From Polaromonas sp. (lineage in GTDB: Bacteria; Pseudomonadota; Gammaproteobacteria; Burkholderiales; Burkholderiaceae_C), in assembly GCF_030689685.1 (NCBI RefSeq), contig NZ_JAUYEY010000061.1:1-64000 (forward strand): 64,000 bases of DNA. The letters run 5' to 3'. Of the stretch, positions 38,670 to 49,073 are shown one piece after another (the first letter of the stretch is position 1; every line of letters starts with the position of its first letter). The notes under the pieces were generated by a model. The model saw only the letters and a list, made by a program, of their open reading frames with translations, did no database searches and was not told where the DNA came from. The position numbers and the translations under genes were made by a program.

Positions 38670-39893
38670 TCAGCCGAGGTTTTGCACGTTGCTCGACGCA
38701 ATGACGCCGCCGCCCAGGCAGACCTCGCCCTGGTACAGCACCGCCGACTGGCCCGGCGTCGCCGCCCATTGCGGATGCTCAAAGTGGAGTTCTGCGTCGG
38801 TTGCTGAGGGGTGGACCAAGTCACAGCTTGCGTCGGCCTGGCGGTAGCGCGCTTTTGCCGCCATCGTGCCGGCTTCGGGCGGTGCACCGGCGACCCAGCT
38901 ACAGTCCTGCACCTGCAGTTCGGTGGACAGCAGCCAGGGGTGATCGTGGCCCTGCACCACCCACAAGGTGTTGCTAGCCATTTCCTTGCGAGCCACAAAC
39001 CAGGGTTCGTGCTCGCCCAGCCCGCGCTGGCCCAGGGCCTGCACCGCCTTGAGCTCGGCGCCGCGCGCCTTCACGCCGCCTATGCCCAGGCCCTGGCGCT
39101 GGCCCAGCGTGTAAAAACTCAGGCCCACATGTTCGCCGAGCACGCGGCCCTGGTCGTTTTTGATCGGACCGGGCGCCTTGGCGATGTAGCGGTTCAGGAA
39201 GTCGCGGAAGGGCCGCTCGCCGATGAAACAGATGCCGGTCGAGTCCTTTTTCTTCGCGTTGGGCAGGCCGATCTCGTCAGCGATGCGCCGCACCTCGGTC
39301 TTCCTCAACTCACCGACCGGAAACAGCGTGCTCGATAGCTGCGCCTGGTTCAGGCGGTGCAAAAAGTAACTCTGGTCCTTCGCCGGGTCCAGCCCCTTGA
39401 GCAACTGATAGTGTCCATCGAAGGGACGGGCGCTATCGCGCGCGGTCGCGTGCGATTCATCAATAGGCCCAAAGGGCATGGAGCCAGAGGGAGCCGCAAC
39501 GCGGCGAACCCTGGCGTAATGCCCGGTCGCGATTTTTTCGGCACCCAGCCGCATCGCGTGGTCCAGAAAGGCCTTGAACTTGATCTCGGCATTGCACAGA
39601 ATGTCGGGATTCGGCGTGCGGCCGGCTTGGTATTCGCGCAAAAACTCGGCAAACACCCGGTCTTTGTAGTCGGCGGCAAAATTGACGTGTTCGATCTCGA
39701 TGCCGATCACGTCGGCCACGGCGGCGGCGTCCACAAAGTCGATGTTCGACGAGCAGAATTCGCTGTCGTCGTCATCTTCCCAGTTCTTCATGAAGATGCC
39801 GACAACCTCGTGGCCCTGCTGTTTGAGCAGGTGTGCCGTCACCGCAGAGTCCACGCCTCCGCTCAAACCGACCACGATGCGTTGTTTTTGCAT
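38670..39893 (-). CDS. mnmA: tRNA-specific 2-thiouridylase
   Basis: A 407-residue enzyme that puts sulfur on U34 of Lys, Glu and Gln tRNAs. ATP-pyrophosphatase motif [13 protein letters not shown] is at residues 10-22. The two catalytic cysteines are in ILCNAEIKF and [10 protein letters not shown]. An insert of about 30 residues ([19 protein letters not shown] region) follows ATGHYARV, where E. coli MnmA has a short loop; it looks like an inserted low-complexity sequence. nudJ follows upstream, as in E. coli. Confidence 0.95.
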   Translation of the reverse strand: MQKQRIVVGLSGGVDSAVTAHLLKQQGHEVVGIFMKNWEDDDDSEFCSSNIDFVDAAAVADVIGIEIEHVNFAADYKDRVFAEFLREYQAGRTPNPDILCNAEIKFKAFLDHAMRLGAEKIATGHYARVRRVAAPSGSMPFGPIDESHATARDSARPFDGHYQLLKGLDPAKDQSYFLHRLNQAQLSSTLFPVGELRKTEVRRIADEIGLPNAKKKDSTGICFIGERPFRDFLNRYIAKAPGPIKNDQGRVLGEHVGLSFYTLGQRQGLGIGGVKARGAELKAVQALGQRGLGEHEPWFVARKEMASNTLWVVQGHDHPWLLSTELQVQDCSWVAGAPPEAGTMAAKARYRQADASCDLVHPSATDAELHFEHPQWAATPGQSAVLYQGEVCLGGGVIASSNVQNLG

Positions 39894-39929
39894 AACCGAT
39901 TTTAGGGGGGCGGCTTTAAACGGACGTCG

Positions 39930-40427
39930 TCAGGGTTTTGCGTCGTAGACGCTGGGGTCGGTGGTGACCAGCGCCAGCGGGTAACGCTTGCCGGCCAGGT
40001 AGTCTTCCATGCAGGTCAGCAGCAGCGGGCTGCGGTGCAGCGGAACGCAGGCCCGGATTTCGTCGGGGCTGAGCCACAGGGTGCGCACAATGCCTTCGTC
40101 GAGCGCCTGCCCCACCACTTCGTCACCCAGCGTGCCGCAAAACGCGAAACGCAGGTAGGTGATGTCCAGCGCCTGGTCCTTGCCGGGCACGCTTTTCTCA
40201 AAGCGGGACATATAAATACCGACCAGCGCGCCAGGGGTGAAGTGAAAGGCGGTTTCTTCCAGCGTCTCGCGGGCGCAACCCTGGATCGGGCTTTCACCGG
40301 GGTCCAGGTGGCCGGCCGGGTTGTTCAGGCGCAGGCCGTCCTGCGTATGCTCCTCGATCAGCAGAAATTTGCCCTCGCGTTCGATGATGGCGGCAACGGT
40401 GACACTGGGTTTCCAACGTGAGTTCAT
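39930..40427 (-). CDS. nudJ: Nudix phosphatase, NudJ-like
   Basis: A 165-residue Nudix hydrolase with box GHLDPGESPIQGCARETLEETAFHF, matching the GX5EX7REUXEEXGU pattern. Starts at MNSRWKPSVTVAAIIER, typical for NudJ-like proteins, which act on thiamine pyrophosphate and nucleoside diphosphates. It lies next to mnmA as in E. coli. An in-frame GTG further upstream is less likely. Confidence 0.85.
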   Translation of the reverse strand: MNSRWKPSVTVAAIIEREGKFLLIEEHTQDGLRLNNPAGHLDPGESPIQGCARETLEETAFHFTPGALVGIYMSRFEKSVPGKDQALDITYLRFAFCGTLGDEVVGQALDEGIVRTLWLSPDEIRACVPLHRSPLLLTCMEDYLAGKRYPLALVTTDPSVYDAKP

Positions 40428-40563
40428 GGGCGCATTATCCGGGGGCCGCACCGCCCGGCCGGCGCGCGCTCACCGCGCGGCCAAAACGGCGCGAAACTCA
40501 TGTAAGCTAGCCGACAGCTTTAAATTTCACGTAGAACTACTTACACGCCACGAGGAGACACCC

Positions 40564-41679
40564 ATGCGAATTGGGGTACCAGCCGAAATCACGGCAGGGG
40601 AAACACGCGTTGCCGTCACGCCCGAGACGGCCAAAAAACTCAAAGCCCAAGGCCATACGGTCGTCATCCAATCGGGTGCCGGTGTGGCCGCCAGCGTTCC
40701 CGATGAAGCTTATGTAGCGGTCGGCGCTGAAATTGGCGACGCTGCCACTGCCTACGGTTGCGACATCGTGCTCAAGGTGCGTTGCCCGCTGGACAGCGAG
40801 ATTGGCCTGGCCAAAGCCGGCACGGTGCTGGTCGGCATGCTCAACCCGTTTGATGCCGCCGGCCTGCAGCGCCTGGCCGGCGCGCAACTGACGGCGTTTG
40901 CACTGGAAGCCGCGCCACGCACCAGCCGTGCGCAAAGCATGGACGTGCTCTCGTCGCAGGCCAACATCGCTGGCTACAAGGCCGTCATGTTGGCGGCCAA
41001 CAGCTACCAGCGCTTCTTCCCGATGCTGATGACCGCCGCCGGCACCGTCAAGGCCGCCCGTGTGGTGATTCTGGGCGTCGGCGTGGCCGGCCTACAGGCG
41101 ATTGCCACGGCCAAACGCCTGGGCGCGGTGATCGAGGCCAGCGACGTGCGCCCCAGCGTCAAGGAGCAGGTGGAGTCGCTGGGCGGCAAGTTCATCGACG
41201 TGCCGTATGAAACCGACGAGGAGCGCGAAGCTGCTGTCGGGGTCGGCGGTTACGCGAAGCCGATGCCGCCAAGCTGGCTGGAGCGGCAAAAAGCCGAGGT
41301 GGCCAAACGCGTGGCCCAGGCCGATATCGTGATCACCACCGCACTGATCCCCGGCCGCGCTGCGCCGGTGCTGGTGACCGAGGACATGGTCAAGGCCATG
41401 AAACCCGGCAGCGTGATTGTGGATCTGGCCGCACCGCAGGGCGGCAACTGCCCGCTGACCGAACCCGGCAAAACCGTGGTCAAACACGGCGTAACGCTGA
41501 TTGGCGAGACCAATGTGCCGGCGCTGGTGGCTGCTGATGCCAGCGCGCTCTATGCCCGCAACCTTCTGGACTTCCTCAAGCTGATTGTCAGCAAGGAAGG
41601 CCTGCTCTCCATCGACCTGGAAGACGACATCGTGGCGGCCTGCCTGATGACGCAGGGCGGTGAGGTCAAAAGAAAATAA
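40564..41679 (+). CDS. pntAA: NAD(P) transhydrogenase subunit alpha part 1
   Basis: A 371-residue soluble NAD(H)-binding domain of the proton-translocating transhydrogenase. [17 protein letters not shown] begins the protein. [20 protein letters not shown] and [21 protein letters not shown] (Rossmann fold) follow. The alpha subunit is split, as in Rhodospirillum and many beta-proteobacteria, with the membrane part encoded next. A GAGGAG site precedes the ATG, which is preferred over an upstream extended frame. Confidence 0.95.
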   Translation: MRIGVPAEITAGETRVAVTPETAKKLKAQGHTVVIQSGAGVAASVPDEAYVAVGAEIGDAATAYGCDIVLKVRCPLDSEIGLAKAGTVLVGMLNPFDAAGLQRLAGAQLTAFALEAAPRTSRAQSMDVLSSQANIAGYKAVMLAANSYQRFFPMLMTAAGTVKAARVVILGVGVAGLQAIATAKRLGAVIEASDVRPSVKEQVESLGGKFIDVPYETDEEREAAVGVGGYAKPMPPSWLERQKAEVAKRVAQADIVITTALIPGRAAPVLVTEDMVKAMKPGSVIVDLAAPQGGNCPLTEPGKTVVKHGVTLIGETNVPALVAADASALYARNLLDFLKLIVSKEGLLSIDLEDDIVAACLMTQGGEVKRK

Positions 41680-41749
41680 CAAACCCCGTTCGCCTCAGGC
41701 CTGTCGAAGGGTTCGGCAGCTTGAGCGCAACGGACACGGAAGAAACATC

Positions 41750-42076
41750 ATGGAAGCAGTATCCCCCACCGTCATCAACCTCATCATCTTCGTGCTGGCC
41801 ATCTACGTGGGTTACCACGTCGTCTGGACCGTCACCCCCGCGCTGCACACGCCGCTGATGGCGGTGACCAATGCGATTTCGGCGATTGTCATCGTCGGCG
41901 CCATGCTGGCGGCTGCGCTGACGGTCACGCCGCTGGGCAAAACCATGGGTGTGCTGGCGGTGGCACTGGCGGCGGTCAATGTGTTTGGCGGCTTTCTGGT
42001 CACGCGCCGCATGCTGGAGATGTTCCGGAAAAAAGAGAAGAAGGCCGTTTCAGCTGACGCGGGAGCAGCCAAATGA
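41750..42076 (+). CDS. pntAB: NAD(P) transhydrogenase subunit alpha part 2
   Basis: A 108-residue membrane protein with three hydrophobic helices ([19 protein letters not shown] opening). It forms part of the proton channel between PntAA and PntB. It is separated from pntAA by 70 bp that contain a GCCTGTCGAAGGGTTCGGCA block, a dispersed TGTCGAAGG-type repeat. Its stop overlaps the pntB start by 4 bp. Confidence 0.92.
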   Translation: MEAVSPTVINLIIFVLAIYVGYHVVWTVTPALHTPLMAVTNAISAIVIVGAMLAAALTVTPLGKTMGVLAVALAAVNVFGGFLVTRRMLEMFRKKEKKAVSADAGAAK

Positions 42077-43506
42077 GCATGAATGTTGTCACGCTGCTGT
42101 ACCTGGTGGCTTCGGTCTGTTTCATCCAGGCGCTCAAGGGCCTGTCGCATCCGACCACCTCGATTCGCGGCAACCTGTTCGGCATGGTCGGCATGGCGAT
42201 TGCCGTGTTGACCACCGGTGCCCTGATTGTGCAAATCTCCGGTGGCAAGGCCTTTGGCATGGTGTATGTGCTGGGCGCGCTGGTGGTCGGTGGCGCCGCC
42301 GGCACGCTGATGGCCCAACGTGTCGAGATGACCAAGATGCCTGAGCTGGTGGCTTTCATGCACAGCATGATCGGCCTGGCGGCGGTGTTCATTGCGGTGG
42401 CGGCCATGGCCGAACCCGGCGCCTTTGGCATCGTGGCTTCCGGTTTGGGCACCGCAGCCATTCCCGCCGGCAACCGGCTGGAGTTGTTCCTCGGTGCTGC
42501 GATTGGTGCCATCACCTTCAGCGGCTCGGTGATTGCTTTCGGCAAGCTCAGCGGCAAGTACAAGTTCCGCCTGTTTCAGGGGGCGCCGGTCACGTTTTCC
42601 GGACAGCACATGCTGAACCTGGTGTTGGGCATTGCCACGCTGGCACTCGGGCTGGTGTTCATGTTCACCGGCAACTGGACTGCGTTTTTTGCGATGCTGG
42701 CCCTGTCTTTTGTGCTGGGCGTGCTGATCATCATCCCCATAGGCGGCGCCGACATGCCGGTGGTGGTGTCCATGCTCAACAGCTATTCGGGCTGGGCCGC
42801 TGCCGGTATCGGTTTCTCGTTGAACAACGCGATGCTGATCGTCGCCGGTTCCCTGGTCGGCTCGTCAGGTGCCATCCTGTCCTACATCATGTGCAAGGCG
42901 ATGAACCGCTCTTTCTTCAACGTGATCCTGGGCGGCTTCGGCGGCGAAGCGGGCACGGCAGCGGCCGGTGCCAAGGAGCAGCGCCCGGTCAAGTCGGGGT
43001 CGGCCGATGACGCCGCTTTCATTCTGGGCAATGCCGAAACCGTGATCATCGTGCCGGGTTACGGCCTGGCAGTTGCGCGCGCGCAGCATTCGGTCAAGGA
43101 GCTGGCACAAAAACTGATCGACAGGGGCGTCACGGTCAAATACGCAATCCATCCTGTGGCCGGCCGCATGCCGGGCCACATGAATGTGTTGCTGGCCGAG
43201 GCCGAGGTGCCTTACGATCAGGTGTTCGAGATGGAAGACATCAATGCCGAGTTTGGCCAGGCCGACGTGGCCATCATTCTGGGCGCCAACGATGTGGTCA
43301 ACCCCGCCGCCCATGTCAAGGGCAGCGCCATTTACGGCATGCCGATTCTGGAGGCCTACAAGGCCAAGACGGTCATCGTCAACAAACGCTCGATGGCGGC
43401 CGGTTATGCCGGTCTGGACAATGAGCTGTTTTACATGGACAAGACCATGATGGTGTTTGGCGATGCCAAAAAAGTCATTGAAGACATGGGCAAGGCGATT
43501 GAGTGA
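42073..43506 (+). CDS. pntB: NAD(P) transhydrogenase subunit beta
   Basis: A 477-residue subunit with about nine N-terminal helices and a C-terminal NADP(H)-binding domain ([60 protein letters not shown]). With PntAA/AB it couples proton flow to NADPH formation. Translation is coupled to pntAB. The next gene lies 160 bp on, after a spacer without clear signals. Confidence 0.95.
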   Translation: MSMNVVTLLYLVASVCFIQALKGLSHPTTSIRGNLFGMVGMAIAVLTTGALIVQISGGKAFGMVYVLGALVVGGAAGTLMAQRVEMTKMPELVAFMHSMIGLAAVFIAVAAMAEPGAFGIVASGLGTAAIPAGNRLELFLGAAIGAITFSGSVIAFGKLSGKYKFRLFQGAPVTFSGQHMLNLVLGIATLALGLVFMFTGNWTAFFAMLALSFVLGVLIIIPIGGADMPVVVSMLNSYSGWAAAGIGFSLNNAMLIVAGSLVGSSGAILSYIMCKAMNRSFFNVILGGFGGEAGTAAAGAKEQRPVKSGSADDAAFILGNAETVIIVPGYGLAVARAQHSVKELAQKLIDRGVTVKYAIHPVAGRMPGHMNVLLAEAEVPYDQVFEMEDINAEFGQADVAIILGANDVVNPAAHVKGSAIYGMPILEAYKAKTVIVNKRSMAAGYAGLDNELFYMDKTMMVFGDAKKVIEDMGKAIE

Positions 43507-43665
43507 ATGGCGGACAGCCGACACTTTTTGCTGCTCCAACAAGCTCGATTAGAGGGCCCTCCCTTCTGATTCTCCGGTTTCCTAGGGAAAACGTAATAGC
43601 CCCGCAGAGGGTTGCGCCACGAAAATTCGTGGCAGTTGTTCAATCGTCATCTGGAGAAGACAAGC

Positions 43666-45354
43666 ATGAATGCATCCACCCTTGAGCGTCCCTGGCTGAC
43701 CGCCTATCCCCCGGGTGTGCCTGCCGATATTGATGCGTCACAGTACGCCTCTCTGGTGGCACTGATGGAGGAAAGCTTCAAGAAAAACGCCTCCGCCGTG
43801 GCTTACAGCTTCATGGGCAAAGACGTGACCTTCGGCCAGACCGACAGCCTGTCGCAGGCTTTTGCCGCCTATCTGCAGGGCCTGGGCCTGGCCAAAGGTG
43901 ACCGGGTGGCCATCATGATGCCCAATGTGCCGCAATATCCGGTGGCGGTGGCGGCGATTCTGCGCGCCGGTTTTGTGGTGGTCAATGTCAACCCGCTGTA
44001 CACACCGCGCGAGCTGGAGCATCAGCTCAAGGACTCCGGCGCCAAGGCGATTGTGATCATCGAGAACTTCGCTGGCACGCTGGAGCAATGTATTGCCAAC
44101 ACGCCGGTCAAACACGTGGTGCTGGCCGCCATGGGCGACCAGCTCGGCATGCTCAAGGGCGCGTTGGTCAATTACGTGGTGCGCAACGTCAAGAAGATGG
44201 TGCCCACCTTCAATCTGCCGGGCGCGGTGCGCTTCAACGATGCGGTGGCCCAGGGCACACGCGGCACGCTCAAGCGGCCAGACATCAAGCCCGACGATGT
44301 GGCCGTGCTGCAGTACACCGGCGGCACCACCGGTGTCTCCAAGGGCGCCGTGCTGCTGCACCGCAATGTGATTGCCAACGTGTTGCAGTCTGAAGCCTGG
44401 AACGGCCCGGCCATGGCCAGCCTGACGCCTGGCGTGCAGCCGACCTATGTCTGCGCGTTGCCGCTGTATCACATCTTCGCCTTCACGGTGAACATGATGC
44501 TGGGCATGCGCACCGGCGGAAAAAACATCCTGATCCCGAATCCGCGCGACCTGCCGGCGGTGCTCAAGGAGCTGGCCAAACACAAGATTCACAGCTTTCC
44601 GGCCGTCAACACCTTGTTCAACGGGCTGGCCAACCACCCCGACTTCAACACCGTGGACTGGTCGCATCTGAAAATTTCCCTGGGCGGCGGCATGGCGGTG
44701 ACCAGCGCGGTGGCCAAACTCTGGCTGGAGAAAACCGGCTGCCCGATCTGTGAAGGTTACGGACTGTCGGAGACCTCGCCGTCGGCCAGTTGCAACCCGA
44801 CCAACAGCAAGGTCTTCACCGGCACCATCGGTGTGCCGATCCCAAGCACCTGGTTCAAGCTGCTCGACGATGACGGCAACGACACCCCGGTGGGCCAGCC
44901 CGGCGAGATCGCCATCAAAGGCCCACAGGTGATGGCGGGCTACTGGCAGCGGCCTGATGAAACCGCCAAGGTCATGACGCCCGACGGCTACTTCAAATCT
45001 GGCGACATTGGTACTGTTGACGAGCGCGGTTTCTTCAAAATCGTTGATCGCAAAAAAGACATGATTCTGGTCAGCGGCTTCAATGTCTATCCGAACGAGG
45101 TCGAAGACGTGGTGGGCGGCATGCCCGGCGTGATGGAGTGCGCCTGCGTCGGTGTGGCCGACGAGAAGTCGGGCGAAGCGGTGAAACTGGTCATCGTCAA
45201 GAAAAACCCGGACCTGACCGAAGCCCAGGTGCGCGAGTTCTGCAAAACCAACCTGACCGGCTACAAGCAGCCCAAGGTGGTGGAGTTCCGCACCGAGTTG
45301 CCTAAAACACCGGTCGGCAAAATTTTGCGCCGCGAATTGCGGGACAAGAAGTAA
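43666..45354 (+). CDS. fadD: Long-chain fatty-acid-CoA ligase
   Basis: A 562-residue ANL-superfamily adenylating enzyme. Marks: YTGGTTGVSKGAVLLHRN (ATP/AMP), GYGLSETSPSASCNP, KSGDIGTVDERGFFKIVDRKKDMI and the C-terminal PKTPVGKILRREL with the catalytic Lys. Activates fatty acids for degradation or lipid synthesis. The start at 43666 follows a GGAGA site; the frame extends 18 codons upstream without coding character. Ends in a terminator. Confidence 0.93.
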   Translation: MNASTLERPWLTAYPPGVPADIDASQYASLVALMEESFKKNASAVAYSFMGKDVTFGQTDSLSQAFAAYLQGLGLAKGDRVAIMMPNVPQYPVAVAAILRAGFVVVNVNPLYTPRELEHQLKDSGAKAIVIIENFAGTLEQCIANTPVKHVVLAAMGDQLGMLKGALVNYVVRNVKKMVPTFNLPGAVRFNDAVAQGTRGTLKRPDIKPDDVAVLQYTGGTTGVSKGAVLLHRNVIANVLQSEAWNGPAMASLTPGVQPTYVCALPLYHIFAFTVNMMLGMRTGGKNILIPNPRDLPAVLKELAKHKIHSFPAVNTLFNGLANHPDFNTVDWSHLKISLGGGMAVTSAVAKLWLEKTGCPICEGYGLSETSPSASCNPTNSKVFTGTIGVPIPSTWFKLLDDDGNDTPVGQPGEIAIKGPQVMAGYWQRPDETAKVMTPDGYFKSGDIGTVDERGFFKIVDRKKDMILVSGFNVYPNEVEDVVGGMPGVMECACVGVADEKSGEAVKLVIVKKNPDLTEAQVREFCKTNLTGYKQPKVVEFRTELPKTPVGKILRRELRDKK

Positions 45355-45375
45355 GGCGGGACGTCCCTCCTTCAG

Positions 45376-45404
45376 AAAAGGCGGCTCCGGCCGCCTTTTC
45401 TTTT
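45376..45404 (+). terminator. Rho-independent terminator of fadD
   Basis: Perfect 10-bp stem AAAAGGCGGC and GCCGCCTTTT with a TCCG loop and a T-rich tail. Confidence 0.9.
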
Positions 45405-45421
45405 GATGCAAACTCGCAGCC

Positions 45422-46153
45422 ATGACAACGACCGCCATTCTCAGTGCCCTGGCCGAAGAGCAGCAGGGCCTGCTTGCGCTGCTTGAGCATCCGCAACAAA
45501 CCCGCCACGCCGGGCGCGACTTCTGGCACGGCCGGCTGCACGGCCAGCCTGTGGTGCTGGCGCTGTCACGCATCGGCAAGGTCGCGGCCGCCACCACCAG
45601 CGTGGCGCTGATCGAGCATTTCAAGGTCAGCCGCATTGTGTTCACCGGCGTGGCCGGCGGCCTGGGTGAGGGCGTGCAGGTCGGCGACGTGGTGGTGGCC
45701 AGCGAGTTTATGCAGCATGACATGGATGCCTCGCCGATTTTTCAGCGTTACGAGGTGCCGCTCTACGGTCAAGCCCGCTTCGCCTGTGACAAGGCGTTGA
45801 CGGCCTTGCTGGTGCAGGCCAGCCGCGCCGGGCTCGAAAGCCTGGCCCTGCCGGCCAAGACCCTGCTGCATCACGGCCTGGTCGCCAGCGGTGACCGTTT
45901 TGTCTCCGGCGCAACCGAGTCGCGGTCCTTGCGCTCGGCGCTGGGGCAGGGCGGGCATGAGGTGCTGGCAGTGGAGATGGAAGGGGCGGCGGTGGCGCAA
46001 GTGTGTTTTGACTACGGCCTGCCGTTTGCAGCGATGCGCACGATCTCCGACCGTGCCGATGACGCAGCGCATGTGGACTTCCCGGCCTTCGTCAAAGACG
46101 TGGCCAGTTTGTATGCCCAGGCGATGGTTCGGCACCTGCTGGAGATGCTGTAA
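45422..46153 (+). CDS. mtnN: 5'-methylthioadenosine/S-adenosylhomocysteine nucleosidase
   Basis: A 243-residue enzyme that splits MTA and SAH to adenine and thioribose or S-ribosylhomocysteine. ILSALAEEQQGL (catalytic Glu region), VFTGVAGGLGEGVQVGDVVV, and VEMEGAAVAQVC with SDRADD near the end are family marks. It is shielded from fadD by a terminator. No luxS is nearby. Confidence 0.92.
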   Translation: MTTTAILSALAEEQQGLLALLEHPQQTRHAGRDFWHGRLHGQPVVLALSRIGKVAAATTSVALIEHFKVSRIVFTGVAGGLGEGVQVGDVVVASEFMQHDMDASPIFQRYEVPLYGQARFACDKALTALLVQASRAGLESLALPAKTLLHHGLVASGDRFVSGATESRSLRSALGQGGHEVLAVEMEGAAVAQVCFDYGLPFAAMRTISDRADDAAHVDFPAFVKDVASLYAQAMVRHLLEML

Positions 46154-46387
46154 AAGCACGCCGCAGGGCGGCCCGCCACGGCCTTCAAAGCGGGATCATG
46201 CGAATCGCTTTGCGCGAACCGTCGTTCATGTCCTTGACCGCCTGCGGCATCTGGCTCAGATACGACGGGGCTTCCGATTTTGCAAGCGTTTTTGTCACGG
46301 CTGCTGGCGGATTGCCGGGGCTGTCGGCTTGACCGGCGGTGGTCCGCGCCCCGGCGCCGGTGCTCCGCAGACCTGGCGGGCGTGTTA

Positions 46388-46444
46388 TTTGCTATTGATT
46401 TTGTAGCTAACTTCGCTGATAAACAATGGGTCGCTGCCCGATTT
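46388..46444. repeat. About 60-bp interspersed repeat, intergenic
   Basis: TTTGCTATTGATTTTGTAGC then a more divergent right half. It abuts the 115-bp repeat. Confidence 0.6.
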
Positions 46445-46445
46445 A

Positions 46446-46561
46446 TTGATCTTTTCCAAATACCCGACAGTGATTTGGACGACTCTCACCCTTGCCCTTC
46501 GGGAGAGGGCTGGGGTGAGGGGTTGAGCGTGCCGACGGTCATGAGTTTTGAAACGCTCAAT
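46446..46561. repeat. About 115-bp repeat, copy 2 (partner at 3438-3553)
   Basis: Starts GATCTTTTCCAAATAC, contains the GC hairpin (CACCCTTGCCC facing GGGCTGGGGTG) and ends with TGAAACGCTCA, in the same order as copy 1. It lies 3' of recQ, just outside its stop codon, in the opposite sense to that gene. Confidence 0.75.
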
Positions 46562-46563
46562 AG

Positions 46564-48438
46564 TCAGGAATCTGTGTTGCAGACACGCAGTACTTCATTG
46601 CCGTAGGCTTCGAGTTTTTTGACGCCTATGCCGCTGATGCCTTCCAGGTCGGTCAGGGTCTGCGGTGCGCGCTCAGCAATGGCGCGCAGGGTGGCGTCGT
46701 GAAAAATCACAAAGGCCGGCAGATTGTGCTCGCGCGCCACTTCGGCGCGCCAGGCCTTGAGTCGGGCCAGGCGCTCCAGCGCGCCGGCGTTGAGTGAGGC
46801 CTCGGCCATGCCTTTGACCGAGGTCTTGGTGCTTTTTTTGCGCCGCTCGCCCGCGCCGCTTGCGGCCTGCTCGCGCAGCAGCACGCTGACCTCGCCCTTG
46901 AGCACCTGGCGCGCGTCGGGCAGCAACTGCAGGGTGTTGAAGGCGTCCGGATCGACCCGCACCATGCCCTTGGCAATCAGTTGGCGCAACACGCCGCGCC
47001 ACTGCACTTCAGACAGATCGACGCCTATGCCGAAGGTGCTGAGTTTGTCGTGGCTGTGCTGCAGCACTTTCTCGGTGGTCTTGCCGCGCAGGATGTCCAT
47101 CAGGTGGCCGGCGCCGAAGCTGATGCCGCTGGCCTGTTGCACGCGGTAGATGCAGCTCAGCATCTTGCGGGCGGCTTCGGTGGCGTCCCAGACCACAGGC
47201 GGGCTCAGACAGTTGTCGCAATTACCACAAGGCTGGCTGTCCTCACCAAAGTAATGCAGCAGGCTGACCCGTCGGCAACGCGTGTCTTCGGCCAGGCTCA
47301 AGAGCGCGTCGAGCTTGCCGCGCATGACCTGTTTGAATTCTTCGCTGGCCGCCTCGCTGGTGTCTATCATGCGGCGTTGGTTCACCACGTCCTGCAGACC
47401 GTAGGCCATCCAGGCGTTGGCCGGCAGGCCGTCGCGGCCGCCGCGCCCAGTCTCCTGGTAGTAGCCTTCGATGTTTTTCGGCATGTCCAGGTGCGCGACA
47501 AAACGCACGTCGGGCTTGTCGATGCCCATGCCGAAAGCAATCGTTGCCACCATCACCATGCCTTCTTCGCGCAGGAAGCGGTCCTGGCGTTGTTGGCGCA
47601 GCGCGCTGTCCAGGCCGGCGTGGTAGGCCATGGCCTTGATGCCGGCATCGGCCAGTGTGTCGGCGATTTCCTCCACCCGTTTGCGCGACTGGCAGTAGAC
47701 GATACCGGCTTCACCGGCGTGTTCGCTTTCGATGAAACGCAGCAACTGGCGCGTGGGCTCCAGCTTCTCGACGATGGTGTAGCGGATATTGGGCCGGTCA
47801 AAACTGCTGACAAACTCGCGCGCATCCTCCAGCTTGAGCCGCTCAATCATGTCCTGCCGCGTCAGCGCATCGGCGGTTGCCGTCAGCGCGATACGCGGCA
47901 CGTCGGGAAAGGTTTCGTGCAGCAGGCTCAAGCTTCGGTACTCGGGCCGGAAGTCGTGGCCCCACTGGCTCACGCAATGCGCCTCGTCAATCGCGAACAG
48001 GCTCAGCAAACCGCGCTCGTGCAGCGAGCCCAGCAGGCCCTTCATGCGCGGCGTGTTGATGCGCTCGGGCGCGGCGTACAGCAGCGTCAGCTCGTTGCGC
48101 AGCAACTGCTTTTCGAGCGCGCTGCTTTCTTCCTGCGTCTGGGTGGAGTTGAGGAAGGCGGCAGAGACGCCGGCCTCATGCAGCGCGCCCACCTGGTCGT
48201 GCATCAGCGCAATCAGCGGCGAGATCACCACCGTCACGCCATGGCCGGCATTTTGCCGAACGATGGCCGGGATCTGGTAACACAGCGACTTGCCGCCACC
48301 CGTGGGCATCAGCACCAGCGCGTCGCCGCCGCCCACCACATGCTCGACGATGGCCTGTTGCGGACCGCGAAAATCGGAATAGCCGAAAACCTGGCCCAGG
48401 ATGTCCAGCGGGGAGGGGGGGGGCGAGGTGTGCGGCAA
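46564..48438 (-). CDS. recQ: ATP-dependent DNA helicase RecQ
   Basis: A 624-residue 3'-5' helicase for recombination and fork repair. Visible are the [11 protein letters not shown] motif 0, Walker [20 protein letters not shown] box [19 protein letters not shown], motif [12 protein letters not shown], the zinc-binding [12 protein letters not shown] with CGNCDNC, and a C-terminal HRDC domain (about 540-615). The apparent start is a TTG at 48436-48438 without a clear ribosome site; no ATG precedes Walker A. A 60-bp repeat lies just upstream and may have disturbed the original start. Confidence 0.95.
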   Translation of the reverse strand: MPHTSPPPSPLDILGQVFGYSDFRGPQQAIVEHVVGGGDALVLMPTGGGKSLCYQIPAIVRQNAGHGVTVVISPLIALMHDQVGALHEAGVSAAFLNSTQTQEESSALEKQLLRNELTLLYAAPERINTPRMKGLLGSLHERGLLSLFAIDEAHCVSQWGHDFRPEYRSLSLLHETFPDVPRIALTATADALTRQDMIERLKLEDAREFVSSFDRPNIRYTIVEKLEPTRQLLRFIESEHAGEAGIVYCQSRKRVEEIADTLADAGIKAMAYHAGLDSALRQQRQDRFLREEGMVMVATIAFGMGIDKPDVRFVAHLDMPKNIEGYYQETGRGGRDGLPANAWMAYGLQDVVNQRRMIDTSEAASEEFKQVMRGKLDALLSLAEDTRCRRVSLLHYFGEDSQPCGNCDNCLSPPVVWDATEAARKMLSCIYRVQQASGISFGAGHLMDILRGKTTEKVLQHSHDKLSTFGIGVDLSEVQWRGVLRQLIAKGMVRVDPDAFNTLQLLPDARQVLKGEVSVLLREQAASGAGERRKKSTKTSVKGMAEASLNAGALERLARLKAWRAEVAREHNLPAFVIFHDATLRAIAERAPQTLTDLEGISGIGVKKLEAYGNEVLRVCNTDS

Positions 48439-48461
48439 GGTGGGGTGCGTCAGGACAGAAA

Positions 48462-48530
48462 AAATTGCTATTAAATCAATAGCTGCTTATGCCCACTGGA
48501 TATGGGCTAGAGCCAGACTTGACTAAAAAA
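48462..48530. repeat. About 60-bp interspersed repeat, between recQ and rhodanese gene
   Basis: ATTGCTATTAAATCAATAGC, then CTGCTTATGCCCACTGGATA, GGGCTAGAGCC and ACTTGACTAAAAAA. The most complete copy in the window. Confidence 0.8.
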
Positions 48531-48534
48531 TCGG

Positions 48535-48927
48535 CTACATCTGCTCCCAGGGCAGGCCTTCAAAACGCCAGCCGCTCAGGGTGGAGCGCTGGAACTGCTC
48601 ATCGAGCTCGCCCTCGAAACCGTGCACGATGTTGATCACCTCGGCAAAACCTGCGGCTTCCAGCGCCTGGCCGGCGGCCAGTGTGCGCTGGCCGGACCGG
48701 CAGATCAGCAACACCGGCTGCTCCTTGCTGCTGGCCTCACGCGCCACCGCATCGGCAAACTTCTTCGCATCCGGCGTCAGGTCGGGGTACTCGTACCAGG
48801 GCACGTTGACCACGCCGGGCGGCCGGCCCACGTACAGCGACTCGATCTCCATGCGCACATCGACAAACAGGGCGTCGGGGTGCTGCTGGAGGTAGTCCCA
48901 GGCTTCTTGGGGTGGGAGGTGTTTCAT
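48535..48927 (-). CDS. Rhodanese-domain protein
   Basis: A 130-residue single-domain sulfurtransferase. ALFVDVRMEIE begins the fold, GVVNVPWYEYPD follows, and the active-site loop ICRSGQRTLAAG carries the catalytic Cys. FAEVINIVHGFEGELD ends the fold. The start at MKHLPPQEAW (48927) is favoured; 12 more in-frame codons upstream are less typical. Physiological sulfur donor unknown. Confidence 0.85.
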   Translation of the reverse strand: MKHLPPQEAWDYLQQHPDALFVDVRMEIESLYVGRPPGVVNVPWYEYPDLTPDAKKFADAVAREASSKEQPVLLICRSGQRTLAAGQALEAAGFAEVINIVHGFEGELDEQFQRSTLSGWRFEGLPWEQM

Positions 48928-48967
48928 GGATCGGATCCAGGCTGAAGCCTTATTGTCGGGCAAAGCG

Positions 48968-49056
48968 GCGCGGGAATTTTCCGCCGGGCCGCCCCAAGGA
49001 AAATTAGCCCCTTCGGGGGGCAGCGCATTACACGAAGTGAAAAGCGTGGGGGCGAA
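48968..49056. repeat. TTTTCCGCCGGGCCGCCCC repeat, intergenic copy
   Basis: TTTTCCGCCGGGCCGCCCC, then AAATTAGCCCCTTCGGGG, GGCAGCGCA and AAAAGCGTGGGGGCG. The same chain of blocks lies within the exbB 3' end at 63518-63616. Its GTGGGGGC end is shared with the GGCCCCCAC repeats. Confidence 0.7.
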
Positions 49057-49073
49057 AAGTTTAAAATCGGGGC

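Larger units (their letters stand above)
46154..46563. other. 410-bp gene-free spacer with repeats and a possible gene remnant
   Basis: Right of mtnN the minus strand holds a short open stretch at 46190-46300 (YLSQMPQAVKDMNDGSRKAI, ending at a stop near 46190) that could be the C-terminal remnant of a lost gene. A 60-bp family copy (46388-46444) and the second 115-bp repeat (46446-46561) fill the rest. No intact gene was found. Confidence 0.4.
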
